In this document: positions 34,890 through 47,258 of the stretch, one piece after another
How the letters are laid out: each line of letters begins with the position of its first letter
Numbering within the stretch: position 1 is the stretch's first letter
Assembly: GCF_003597395.2 (NCBI RefSeq)
Contig: NC_133782.1
Coordinates: 8,961,641-9,025,640 of the forward strand
DNA: 64,000 bases
Reading direction: 5' to 3'
Source: Chelonoidis abingdonii
Lineage: Eukaryota > Chordata > Testudines > Testudinidae
Made by a program: the position numbers and the translations under genes
Notes under the pieces: model-generated
Database searches by the model: none
Seen by the model: only the letters and a program-made list of their open reading frames with translations
Told to the model about the DNA's origin: nothing

Positions 34890-37666
34890 CATTTAAGTCT
34901 TGAATATTTTCCCATTGGTCTGGAGGTGAAATTGTGAATGAAATAATCTTCACCCTAGAGAATGCCAGTGTGGCATCCTCTCCCTCCAAATATATCTCAT
35001 GTTCTGAAATCTCAACTCCCAGCATGCTAAGGGGTTAAATAAGCATAACCGTGAAATCAGAAGTCTCAAAAACCACATTGTTATTTTCTTTAGGATCTCT
35101 TTTTGTTTCCTATCCCAACAGCAATTTTGGAAGGCGCTACCTGAACTCATTAGGATTAATTCTCTTCTCACACTCAGCTTACAATAATGTAACTCCATTC
35201 ACTTTAATGAGGTTACTCCTGAGATGGGTGTTAGAGGAGTATTAGGCCACCTTTATAACCATACAAAAGCCTGCAAGCAATTTATACTGATGTGCCATTG
35301 ACACTTTTTGAGAGGAAAATAAATAAATAAATAGTAATAATATTTTAATCTTCTATCATGCTTTTCACATGAGGTTCTCAAAGAGTTTTACAAACAATAT
35401 AGTGATTATACTTTATAACACCCAGGTGCATGCTATATTTCCTCCATTTCTTGGACAAAATTATTTTGTGAAAGTACAGAGAATGAAAGCTTTACAGCAG
35501 TGCTATATGATTATGTGCTATTCTGACCTAGTAGGACCACCCTCTTTAGGTAGGATGTGAGGGGATTTAGACCCTGGGCATGGGTCTCTCCTAAGTAGAA
35601 GCTGCAGGCTGTGTTAAACTATGCACCAAGGTTTTTGCGATGCAGATTAGCCCCCTGCAAGGAACAAGGTGGGACCATGAAATGTATTTAGTTTTATCAT
35701 GAGTTGCAGTCACTTTTGTATCTCAAAGGTGAAAAGGTTTTATCTTTGCAGCAACTCAGCCCCACCAATCGCATTGCTTGCTTTAGTTCCGAGTTTATGG
35801 AAGCTATATAGATTTTTTTATTTCTCCTTTCTGGTAGCAAATGTCAGTACAGTCTAGGTTTTGAAATTTATTATGTGACAGAAGAAACAATGCGCTAACT
35901 TAAATCAGCCATAACAGGTCCTTTGTCTGAGTCCTTGGGGTCTCTAACTAAACTATTAGCCCATGGAGTCATTGATTTAGATGATACCACATAAAGTTCT
36001 GTCACTTTCAGGAAGCACAAGTGGAAAATACAATACATGTAACTACGATCCTATTTTCAACATTCAACAGGGGAGGCTATAATACAACTAAAAGTTTTAC
36101 CAATGCCTATGAATCGGGGAAAACATAAAACAAAGATTAGACGGCAGTACCACAACTCAAGTTTTATTTTAGTTTGCTTTGGAAATGACAAAACTCAGCC
36201 TGTGCCTGTGAGGTGCTAAGACCCTCCTATGAGGTTGGAGTCTTTGGGAGTTGAGGGTGTTGCTGTAATAATGGGGCCTACAAATCTACCCTAATTGCAA
36301 GCTCAACTGTAAAAAGTAAGTGAGAGTTCAAAAAATATCACAATAACCTATAATAACAAATGCTGATGGGAAAAAGTACGAAAGGGAGACAGAGACGGAA
36401 TTAGTCCAAACAAAAAGGCCCCTGATCTAAGCATTAAGATCATGCCTGGTAAACAAGAGGAACTGAGGTCTGAAAATTAATACACCAAAATTGGTATGTT
36501 GGATCTTAGGACTAATTAGTGGACAGAATAATCAGGGGATGGACCATTCACCCATCGCTCCCTTTTGGGGTCCTTACGAAAGAGACTTTGGGGAGAAAAA
36601 TTGGCTACTGAAACAAGCTTCACAATCACTGCTGCCACCCCTACCATCCCAGACCTTCTGCTTCCTAATCCTCAAAGATGTCCTGACCAGATCGGGCCAC
36701 AGAGAACGACCTGATGATACCATCAGGTCGACTAACTCCAGCTGAATCCTGAACACCACCTAGGATGTGAGACTTTGTCTTCCTTTACTCACCCTGTGTC
36801 CTTTTCCTTCCCCACCTTATTTCTTCCCTTTCCTATCCCTCTCCTTTTCCCTTCCGCCTAATAAAAATCTGGCTTAGCTGGCAAAGACTCTGTATTTTGC
36901 AACACTGCTGTAAGCCTGTGACCAGAACGAGACAACTAAAAGCAATGCCCTAAGCAACCTGATGCTGGTACAAGTTTACCAAGTCCCAGAGTGGCAAATA
37001 AGACTGTGACCTGTGCCTGTTTTCCTCCATCAGTGAGGTTGCAAGGGAAAGTCAACACTAGAGACAGAAACTGCATTTTCTGTCTTTTCTTTTCTCTTCT
37101 CTTGTGTGTGTGTTTGTCTTGTTTTGTCTTCTAGGAAACAGAAGACTAACAATAATAGAACAACATCAGCTCTAGCCCACCATAGCTAACTACTTCTCTT
37201 TCCCCCCACAAACAGTTATTACCATCTATGATACCATCTAAAAGACCATCAAACAAGCTTTTAATTGTCTTCTAAAAACTCTCTCAGGCTACAGGGAAAG
37301 GGAACAAGGGATGTTGTTAAAACGAATGCCTTATTTAATACTTTACATTTCAAATGCTTTGATGGTTCTTTCTTTCTTTCTGTATTTTAATAGACATCTA
37401 AAAGGATTTTTAATTGTGTGTTTGCCACTGTGCTAAGCAGGCTGATGTCTCCATACACCAAACCCCAACCTTGCTGAACCTTGCTGAACTTTGGACAGTG
37501 GCTGGGTTTTGTTAACATCTTTGGGCCACTCCATTCCATCTAAATTAACTGAGATAGTGGTTTGATTTTTTTAAAATGTTTTACTGAAATACTTCTAAAT
37601 GCTGGGCATGCTCCTCTGCTGTGTTAGGCTCACGTTTAGCACAGCTGATAGATAAGGGCAAAAGTG
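34890..37666. other. Intronic sequence with a perfect hairpin
   Basis: Includes a decayed SINE tail near 35345-35390 (TCTCAAAGAGTTTTACAAAC) and a perfect 10-bp hairpin at 36707-36730 (CGACCTGATG, loop ATAC, CATCAGGTCG). A CT-rich stretch follows at 36776-36860. I could not identify a family for 36400-37500, although its texture suggests a repeat. Confidence 0.45.
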
Positions 37667-37674
37667 GTTCTAAG

Positions 37675-37795
37675 CAGTGGTGCAGAACCTACGGATGCTG
37701 GGGGCGCTGCTGCACCCCCTAGCTTGAAGTAGTAATAACAAATACATGGTTTCCATCATCAGCAACTCCACTATAAAACTGTTCCAGCACACCTG
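37675..37795. mobile_element. Short hAT-like MITE, 121 bp
   Basis: The left end CAGTGGTGCAGAACCTACGG and right end reversed CAGGTGTGCTGGAACAGTTT are diverged inverted repeats. Flanking octamers GTTCTAAG and CTTCTTAG agree at 6 of 8 positions. It matches a turtle repeat containing CACCCCCTAGCTTGAAGTAG. Confidence 0.5.
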
Positions 37796-37803
37796 CTTCT
37801 TAG

Positions 37804-40800
37804 CCATTTCTATGCCTCTCCCTATCCCAGGGGCCAAACAAGGTCAAACAAGCTCCTGGTTCAGGTGACAGCAGGCACATGGTAGCTCTAATATGTGCAG
37901 GTTTAGCAGAGTTCCAGAGAGCCCTATCCTCTCTTAGCTGCAACACGACCCCTTGTCTTGGGTCCCTGCATTGGTGGTCAGCCCCCAAAACAAGAGGAAT
38001 TCTACTCATCCTTTTTAGGGCAGATTTAAGGTCCCTCTGCATTGCTCACAGGAATATGCAGGGGCTGAGGATCTGGCTTGCTGTCATTCATCAGCTCCCT
38101 TTTCAAATGCAGTGGAGTACTAAAAACTAAACCCTGTCCCAAGAGTACACCCAGTTCCTACTGATTTCTGCTCATCATCCTGCAGAATTGGGCCCTGATT
38201 TTTTCATAAAAAGAAACAATCAAACAAAATTGACAAAAGGAAGCTTTCAGCTGGATTGTGATATATTTGGTATTTCTTTAAAAGCTGCTGATGTCTAATG
38301 GAAAATGTCCATTTAGAAGCAGTTAAGGTTTCTTTAGCCCATATTTTTTGCATTTCCTTTTCATCATTTTTCATAGCTAAGGACATTTGTTACTCTGTTC
38401 ACTCCAGGCACCTTGAATTGTATCCTCTGTGGCCTCAAAGCTGGTTGCTGTGGAGATGACTGATGCCACAAACAACAGTTTACATCTTCGAGTGGAGAAG
38501 GAGTACTTCGGGAGATGATATGTTCTTCAGCAACAAAGGTCCACTTGCATTTTTCAAATCTTATATGGGAGAATGGAGGAGAAGATATAAGCATGACATC
38601 TATTATGCAGGACCCTCTTTTTAAACAGAGTGTTTCCCGCAAAGTTTTCTGAGAGGCGTCAGCTGCTTTTCATATCACACAGAAGCAAAGTACCGTACCT
38701 TTTTAGTTTTGACACCAAAGAACATTTTCTACCTGTATTTGAATAATGTGAATATATTAATTAAAGTTGATAATGGCTGATAATGATTTCTATCAGCAGT
38801 GGAATGAGGCTATATTTATCTTTAGCTATGAGATCCTTATGCCTAATTATAATTTATACAGAGAAGACTTGAAGTAATGTGAACTTGCCATTTTAACAAA
38901 TTTCCTGAAAACACCCTTAAAGCAACAGAACATTGTTTTCATGAGCATCCTTTGCTGAAGATCTAGAGGGAAGAGGTTCCATGCAGGAGAGGAGCTCCAA
39001 GCAATCAGATTTTGCTGCAAGCAGGTACATTGAAAAGGAGCTGATTTTGAGGCCTGTCACAGCTGAGACAAAAAAATATTTGCCCACAGTTTAGCAAAAA
39101 ATTATAGACATGGCTTTGCAGGCAGAACTGTGCAGTGGTTTGCAGATGCAATCAGAGGTGAAAGTAACAGGAGATGAGGGAGCGGGGACCATCAGCTCAG
39201 CTAACTTTCTTCTGAAAAAATCAGAGGGGCATTCCCTCTTTTCTCTGGACTTTGGTGAACAGCATTCCTCCACAACTCCCACTCTTGCCCTGGCTTGAGT
39301 GGCAGCGGCCACCACCGCCTGCCACTTACTTTAGGATCAGCATTTCTCTACAGCTCCTCCAACTTGTTTAAGCAGCACTCTGCCACAGTCCCCCCTTCTC
39401 CAGCTCCATAGTGCCTCCTAAGATGGTGAAAACTCCCTCTCCTCTTTCAATCTGTTTTAACCTCTAGAATGCTCAGTGCTCAACAGAGTTCACACCTTGG
39501 CCAAAGTCTCTTGTTTTCCCCAAGTGCCATAAGGGGAAGCCAGATGTTGAAAATCTGTCCCAAAAATCCAAATCCTGTTCCTAGTGGAAGTTGATGGCAA
39601 AAGTCCTCTTGACTTGAGTGGAACTAGAACTCACTTGAAAGACAGAGAATAAGCACAGAAACTTTCTTAAATATTTGTTAAGGTAATCTAAAAGGACTGT
39701 GTAGGACAACATTAATTACATTGTACAGCAATCAAAACAGAGATATTGAGTCTAATGAATCCCTTCTCTTACCTTTGGAACAGAACTGGAGTGTCTTATT
39801 CACCTCCTTATTAGTCCATAAATATTCTAATTAGGAAGCAACTCCAGATGAATAGGATTAGCAATAAGGACATTTTAGACTAGGTACACAAGAGATACTC
39901 AAAACTCTCATGTCTTATCTAACACTCTCCTGACATTTATAATCATGTAGAAATGCTACATTTACATAGCTCTGCCTAATTAGACATGGTTGCAATTATG
40001 TTTGTGGGCTTTTTTTCTGCCCAAGTATGACTTAGACAGTCAAAAGAGGAATCGGGAATTGAAAAGAAGTTGCAGCAGAAAAAAATGATGTATAATTTTT
40101 AATTTTGTTTTTCCATTTTAAATGTACATTTTAAAATCTAAGTTGTTTAAATCCTACACAAGACCTGAATGTCACCGATCCAATTTCAGAATCAGTTCCA
40201 CGCTGCCAAATTTTCAGAATCAAGCACTAGGATGAACTAAATTTAAAGTGAGCTACAATAGCACAACTAGACAAGTCTGGTGGTTATCAGCACTTCAGGA
40301 GTAGGCATTAAGTTAGGCATTGATCCTGCCAAGACTTATATGTGTGAATAGTCTCACTGACTTCGATGGCACTCCTCCCATGCCTGAAGTTAATCACCTA
40401 CAGAAGTGCTTGAGGGACTAGGGCCTGGTAGTGTTATGAAGATCTATAACCATGAAAAGGAACACTAACACAATAGGGAAGCTTCAGTTTCCTAATAAAC
40501 TTTTTGTGACACCGAGTGCTGATTTTACAGATCATTTGAAGCAGATAAGTTACCGGCTGAAAGGCATTTTTTCACCCATTCTGTGCAACTGAGTATTTGT
40601 GTACAGTGAAGACCTGAATGGCCAATTAACACTGTCCTACTCACTTTTGATTGCACCCCATTGGTTCGTGATAAAGGAATCACAAAGAACTGTTGATGTA
40701 ACTCTTGGAAAAGATCCCACCATATGCTGCATGCTCTAAGCTCCCATTGAAGTCAGTAGGAATGGAAGCACCTTGCAGGACTGCACAGCATCCCACAGGA

Positions 40801-43800
40801 ACATACCCATTGGGCCCCATCCTGTGATATGCCGAACACCCTGAAAGCTCACCATGAGCACACCAGCAGGTCACTCTCTATGAGGGCCCTTTGAATTTAC
40901 TACTTCCACTCCTCTCCCTGTCCTGAAATAGCCTGAATGTGTTGATGCACTAAGGATGATGCAATGTCTGTTTACTCTCCCTGGCTTTTGGAGAGGTGGT
41001 GAGTGGTGGAGAAATTTATCACTGTGCATTTTCTGTATGACAATTGTTGGCTGTATTGGGAGAGGAGTTAGATAAATTAAGGGAGTGTGTATTACAACAG
41101 GAGTATTTCTATATATCATCAAAGGTTCCTAGAACCATGCACAGGTAGGCACTCTTACCTTATCTTGTAAGACTGTCAAAATATATAATCTACACTAAAA
41201 AGAAAACACATTCCAAATGTCAATTTTCAGGATTAGACCTTGATCCTGCAAACTCATATCTCTAGGCAGATTGCTTACAATGGTATGGAGCTCCACTGGA
41301 GTCAATGGGACATCTACAAAGACGGGCATCTGTGAATATGTCCATCCACATGTATGAATTGACGCAATCCAGGCCGTAAACAATTCCTCTGCCAAACCAC
41401 CAAAAATCCATTTTATTGTCTGTTCAAGATCTAACTCTTGCCTCTTCAAAATGCTTTGTTTATAAGAAAAACATCCTAGCTGACAACTTGCATGCCACAG
41501 TTTGGCCTCATGCGAGTGACAACAGCTGAATTATAACACCATGAAAAGCAGGGCTTTATGGTGCCAAAGGCAAGTGACCCTAAAGCACAAACACCACTTT
41601 AATAAGCTATGCAAGGAATAAGAGCACGACTCAAGAATGTTATCAGAAACCTATTGCTCACAAACAGCTGCGGAATAGGGGAGGGAGGATGAACCAAAAT
41701 GAAGTTCAGGCTGAGGTTTGTGCTGCTAAAAAATGAGTCAATTAAAAAATCCCTGATAATTAATGGAACATAACAAAATAATTTCTTCTTACCAAACTGC
41801 AGAAAAACACATTGTGCCAGTGTCACGTCATTTAAATAAAGCTTGGACCCGTAGCATATATCTGACAAACTGATCCTAAAGCCGCTGCATCTCAATCGAA
41901 GCCTTTCAGTGAGCTTCAGATCAGACTTTAAATGCAGAATTAATATCAAAATCCAATATATTTTTTTAATATTAGAGTTAAAAAAATGCAACAATCAACT
42001 TCTAACAATGAATGTAGATTGCTTTTTCTCTGACTGGCACATTTACCTGTCGTTTACTTTGTTATCAGAGTTTTTAATCTAGAGTCTTGTAAATCAAGAC
42101 AGCTGGATCCAAAAGCTCAGGATAGCATACCAAACAGCTGAAGATGAAGTCAATAACTATTCATCCTCCAACCTCCTTCATATGCTCTGTTATATTTAAG
42201 ATCAATCAATATGTACAAATGACTAGCACCAGGCACATTGGCACTAGCCTAGCGCATAATCAACTTTGTCTTGTCTCAGCTTAATATAATTTTCCACCAT
42301 ATTAGCAGTCTTTATGATATCCTATCTTTTCAAATAGATATAATTCAGAATAACTACATAGTTCAATTGGATTATTTTAGTTGTGCGCATACACGCGCAC
42401 ACACACAATCCTCTCTTCAGACACAGCTTCTCTTCGTTTCATTACCCAATGAGATTATAACCATGATTAAAGTGCCTGTGATGGGGTGACACTCAAGGCA
42501 ATATTGAACCTTTACCACTACCATTTCAGAAAAATTCTATGGGTTTAAAAGGATGGAAAAAGAAATGAACATAATATCAAACACTGTGCTGTAGCAGCCA
42601 TTAAAAATGTCATACAGATTTAATGATTTGGGAGAGGGTTGCTGTTGCATAAATTAGCTTACCATTCATATGCTTTATTTGCTATAAATTTTACACTGTA
42701 AAATTATCAGGGCAACCCTGATGGAGTTGGAACATGCATTTAGGAAATAATTATGATCTCCACTGGGAAACCAAAGAAGGTCCACTGGTTTCCAAACCAC
42801 CTCTAGATTAGCTAATCAGTGATAAACTAATCAGAACTCTTCTTCATACCTGTGGGTGTCTATTTCAGACAGCATAAAATTAGCAGGATGCTCATGCTAA
42901 CAAGATCTCCACCATCATCATAACTTTTATGTTGATTCAGGGGAGGAACCTCTGCAGCATCTGTTGCTTAGACACATAAACCCAGTCAAGAAAGCATGAA
43001 AATCATTTTGTCTCTTGAATTAGTATGAGACTTTGCTTAAACCAACTTCTAACTCCTTTGGGTAAGAAATGTCCACCTCAAGATATATCTCTGCACAGTT
43101 GTCCGTTATGCAGGTTTCACACCTTCCTCTGAAGCTCTTGTATTTGGCAATGTCAGAGACAGATACCAGACTATATAGACCATTAACCTGATCTAGAATA
43201 GCGATTTCTATATTCCTTTAAACACAGAGGTCACATCCTTTGATAGAATTCATGAGGAATGTGAGAAGGGGCAAAAGCTTTAACTCGGTAGTAACTAGGA
43301 CAAAGCGTGGGCCAAATTCTGTCCTCAGCTACTGTATAGTGCTTCTTGACTAGTCTTTACTCAACCTCTTTGCTTCCAGTCGTAGAGCACCCTTCACATT
43401 TCAGATGGGGCCCCGAGGATACTGTAAACCATCAATGCTTTAACTCTTCCTTCCATCCAGGATGTCCCAGACTGTAGCCACCATTCTGAGTTAGCACCAT
43501 TCATGTATCAGCTGGAGGTCTTGCTCCCGTTGCTTTCAAAGCATTCCAAGCACCATCACAGAGACCAAGGAAAGGGATGTTATGCCTACTTCTTTAATCT
43601 CTCACCCCCAGAAATCTCTCATTCTCTCCTTCCACCCCTCCAAACTCCCCCATTTCCTTCTATCTTTATCCTACTCCCTGTCATTTCCACAGTGTTTCTA
43701 TTTCCCTCTATAGTCAGGAAGGTGAGTGGCAGATCTTGTCTCTTCCCTCATTTCTCTACATAGTCAATAGGCTGCCTGGCAGCTAGGACTATCCCCATAG

Positions 43801-43805
43801 GCCAA
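37804..43805. other. Intronic sequence with several decayed MITEs
   Basis: MITE-like patches with TGAAGTCAATGG-type centres lie at 39558-39630, 40318-40430, 40725-40825 and 41240-41345. A CA/CG microsatellite is at 42386-42407. A 131-codon minus frame at 41599-41994 shows no domain. No exon seen. Confidence 0.5.
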
Positions 43806-44603
43806 TGGAGATCACTCTGCAAAAATTTTTTAAGTACATCAGAAGCAAGAAGCCTGCCAAATAATCAGTGGGGCCCCTGGATGACAAAGGTATTAACAGA
43901 GCACTCAAAGAAGACAAGGCTGTTGTGGAAAAGCTAAATTAATTCTTTGCAGAGGCTGTGAGGGAGATTCCCACATAGGAGCCATTCCGTTTGGGGGATA
44001 AATCTGAGGACCTGTCCCAAACTGGCCTCTGTCAACAGAGGACAAACTGATAAATTAAATAGTAATAAGGCACCAGGACCAGATGGTATTCACCAAGAGT
44101 TCTGAAAGAACTCAAATATGAAATCGCAAAACTACTAATTGCAGTATGTAATTTATCATTTAAATCAGCTTCTGTACCAAATGACTGGAGGATAGCTAAT
44201 GTGACGCCAATTTTTAAAAAGGGCTCCAGAGGTGACCCTGGCAACTATAGGGCAGTAAGCCTCATTTCAGTACCGGGCAAACTGGTTGAAACTATCATAA
44301 AAAATAAAATTGTCAGACACATAGATGAACATAATTTGTTGGGAAATAGTCCACACGGTTTTTGTAAAGAGAAATCATGCCTCATCAATCTAATAGAATT
44401 CTTTTAGGGGGTCAACAAGCAGGCGGACAAAGGAGAGCTATTTGATATAGTGTATTTAGATTTTCAGAAAGCTTTTGACAAGGTCTCTCACCAAAGGCTC
44501 TTAAGCAAAATAAGCAGTCATGGGCTAAGAGGGAAAGTTCTCTCATGGATTGGTAACTGGTTAAAAGATAGGAAACAAAGGGTAGGAATAAATGGTCAGT
44601 CTC
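43806..44603 (+). pseudogene. Broken CR1 LINE reverse-transcriptase fragment, older family
   Basis: The plus strand carries RT text in order: KFFKYIRSKK (about 43828), an NVTPIFKKGSRGDPGNYR block with the downstream SVPGKLVETI (44198-44295), NSPHGFCKEKSCLINLIEFF (about 44345-44405), then after a stop YLDFQKAFDKVSHQRLLSK (about 44453) and SWIGNWLKDRKQRVGING (about 44547-44600). At least four stops interrupt it, and both the endonuclease and the 3' end are missing. It differs from the 24.6-kb copy (QKAFDKVSHQ versus [10 protein letters not shown]), so it is a different and older CR1 subfamily. Confidence 0.88.
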
Positions 44604-45471
44604 TCTAGTACTTATCCATTGCGGGTAAGAAGAGGAGAAATATGAGAAGGCCTTTCTGCAGCTAAACAAAAATCAGTTAATGGCAGAGACATACAGTATT
44701 TATTCGTTAATCCATTATGCTTCACTCACAACATGTTGCAAAGTGCGCTTAAAACCCGATTTCCACCCCAGAACAAATTTCATTCTTATTTATAAAGAAA
44801 CAAAGTACAAAACAGGGTATCTGATTTTGATAACTGCCTCTGTGATTATTCCTTCCATAAATGCCACAAGGTCCTTCAGATTGTTCTTTCATGTTTTATT
44901 TTGGTTTGGAACAGAAAAGAGAGAAGTCACAGAGAAAAGCGCCTGCGCCTTGAATCATTTGCTTTATTTTTTTATTTATAAAACCCAGGGAACCACTACA
45001 GCATATTTCAGTGGTACTTTAGGAACTTTTGAACAGTGGATTATACTTGGTGAACTTGACTCCCAGTGGAATATAACCAGTGCCCAGCTATAGAGAGGGT
45101 CACAATTTATCAGGTAATTGCATCCTGTTAGATGATAATGCACTAACATTTCAATGTTATCACCACTGATCATGACACAGCACTCCCCTTGAATAGAAAT
45201 AATCTTGCTTTCAAAATAAGCAGCAAGCCAGTCTGCTGCTGGAGAGTCCGTGAGCAAAATGCATGTACAGTAAAGCCAGCATACTCTAGACATTAGTTCA
45301 CTGCACTGGAAGGGGGTGAAGAATGTTAAATGAAATGTAATCACCTCCTCTGACTTTTCTGCTTACATTTGCATGCCTCAAGCTAAAATGTACCATTTGT
45401 TTTGTTTACTGCATGTGCTTTTAAGGTACCCATCAACATAATACCTTGAAGCACAAAGTATTCAGGATGGG
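44604..45471. other. Intronic sequence without recognised elements
   Basis: No supported feature. Frames here are short and without domains. Confidence 0.5.
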
Positions 45472-45562
45472 ATTTTCAAAGATGCACAAGGATGTCCAAC
45501 TCCAACTGAAATTCACTGCATGTTGGGTACCTAATTCCCTTAATCTCTTCTGAGAACCCTAG
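45472..45562. mobile_element. Decayed fold-back MITE, GGGATTTTCAAAG type
   Basis: GGGATTTTCAAAGATGCACA at the left is answered by TTCTGAGAACCCTAGCC at the right, around CCAACTCCAACTGAAATTCA. The amniote element has ends GGGATTTTCAAAGG and CTTTTGAAAATCCC. Confidence 0.5.
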
Positions 45563-46248
45563 CCTATATTCAGAGTAAACATACACTGTACATATTTGGT
45601 GGGGAAAAATCTGCGTTTATGCAGTGATTCAAGACATTCCACACACAAATGGCTGCTTAGACATGAAATGGCCTGATGTGACCATGCAGACAATAAATTA
45701 TATATTAATGTCCAGACTATGCTTGCCCAGAAATGGGAGAAAGAGTGCAAGGAACCTCAATCCCTCTCAGGCTGGGACAGTTCCCTGTTTAGCACACTTT
45801 TATGGGACAATGAAAGATGGCGAGGCTACAGGATCAAGATTTCAGTCTTCCTGTCAAACTATCAGGATACAAAGATATGTAATATAATAATATCTGGCTC
45901 ACTTGTAGCCCAGTACATTTTCAATGGGCTGTTCAATGGCATATTCTAGAGAAATGTAGGACTTTTTGATGTCAGATGGTTGAAACCTTCATAGAGCTGC
46001 AATCACATTTGCTGATTCTTTCTGAGGTCAGATCAAGATGGCCCTACTGGTTCCAGCCAGATATGAAAGAATTTGAGCAGCTATTTAAGGCAGAGGGGCA
46101 TTCTAGAGAAAAACCCAGAAATAGTCAAGGTTCAGGCCAGGGTGGGAAACCCAGCTGGTTACAGGCTGTACACACATTCACTGATTAATCTGTAAATGTA
46201 AGGGGGCAGGGGCTGAGAACATGGAAAAGGGGGAAGATTAGACACAAA

Positions 46249-46320
46249 GTGTGAAATCTTGGCCCCATTCAAATCAATGGGAGTTTTGAAATTGATTTCA
46301 ATGGGGCCAGGATTTCACCC
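46249..46320. mobile_element. 72-bp near-perfect fold-back MITE
   Basis: The left arm GTGAAATCTTGGCCCCATTC is almost the exact reverse complement of the right arm ending ATGGGGCCAGGATTTCACCC. The centre GGGAGTTTTGAAATTG separates the arms. This is a complete copy of one of the most common sauropsid fold-back repeats. Confidence 0.8.
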
Positions 46321-46436
46321 AAATAATCTAGTTGCAGCAATTCACAGAAGGATATACACTATTTCTTATGTCCTTGGGTGAATAGGTTGAAGCTAGTTCA
46401 AGCTCATTTATTATCAAAAATTACAAGTAACATTTT

Positions 46437-47253
46437 TGTCATAACTATAAAGGGAAGTGTAACAACCCTCCTGTACACAATACTATAAAATCCCTCCTGA
46501 CCAGAGGCACCAAAATCCTTTTACCTGTAAAGGGTTAAGAAGCTCAGATAACCTGGCTGACACTTAACCCAAAGAACCAATAAGAGGACAAGATACTTTC
46601 AAATCTTGGGCGGGGGGAGGAAGGGGCAGCTTTTGTTTGTACTCTTTGTCTAGAGTTTGTTCGCTCTTGGGACTAAGAGAGACCAGACATCTTTCTGAAC
46701 AAGTCTCTCATATTTCAAACTTGTAAGTAACAGCCAGGCAAGGCGTGTTAGTTTTATCTTTGTTTTTCTCAACTTGTGAATGTTCCTTTGCTAGAGGGAG
46801 ATAGATATCTCTGTTTTGTTGTAACTTTGAAACTAAGGCTAGAGGGGGTTCCTCTGGGCTCTTTGAATCTGATTACCCCTGTAAAGTTATTTTCCATCCT
46901 GATTTTACAGAGACGATTTTTGCCTTTTCTTTTTAATAAAACCCTTCTTTTAAGAATCTGACTGATTCTTCCATTGTCCAAAGATCCAGGGGTTTGGGTC
47001 TTTGATTATTTTGTAACCAATTTGTTAGGATATTACTCTCAAGCCTCCCCAGGAAAGGGGGAGTAAGTTCTTGGGGGGATATTTTGGGGGAAGAGGAACT
47101 CCAAAAGTGATCCTTTCCCATTTCTCATTAAATCACTTGGTGGTGGCAGAGTACCAGGTTTTAACCTAAGCTGGTAGAATTAAGCTTAGGGAGCTTTCAT
47201 GTGGGTCCCCACATGTGTACCCTAGAGTTCAGAGTGGGGAAGGAACCCTGACA
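46437..47253 (+). mobile_element. Solo LTR, 817 bp (copy 2)
   Basis: Starts TGTCATAACTATAAAGGG and ends GGAACCCTGACA, keeping canonical TG...CA ends. Flanking pentamers ATTTT (46432-46436) and ACTTT (47254-47258) agree at 4 of 5. It aligns throughout with 8372-9226 and shares TTCCATCCTGATTTTACAGA-type and GGGGGATATTTTGGGGGA blocks. A polyadenylation signal AATAAA is at 46935-46940. There is no coding interior. Same orientation as copy 1, antisense to CDH4. Confidence 0.87.
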
Positions 47254-47258
47254 ACTTT

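Noticed and set aside
41599..41994. 131-codon minus-strand open frame
   Set aside because: No domain, low-complexity start, AT-rich intron context.
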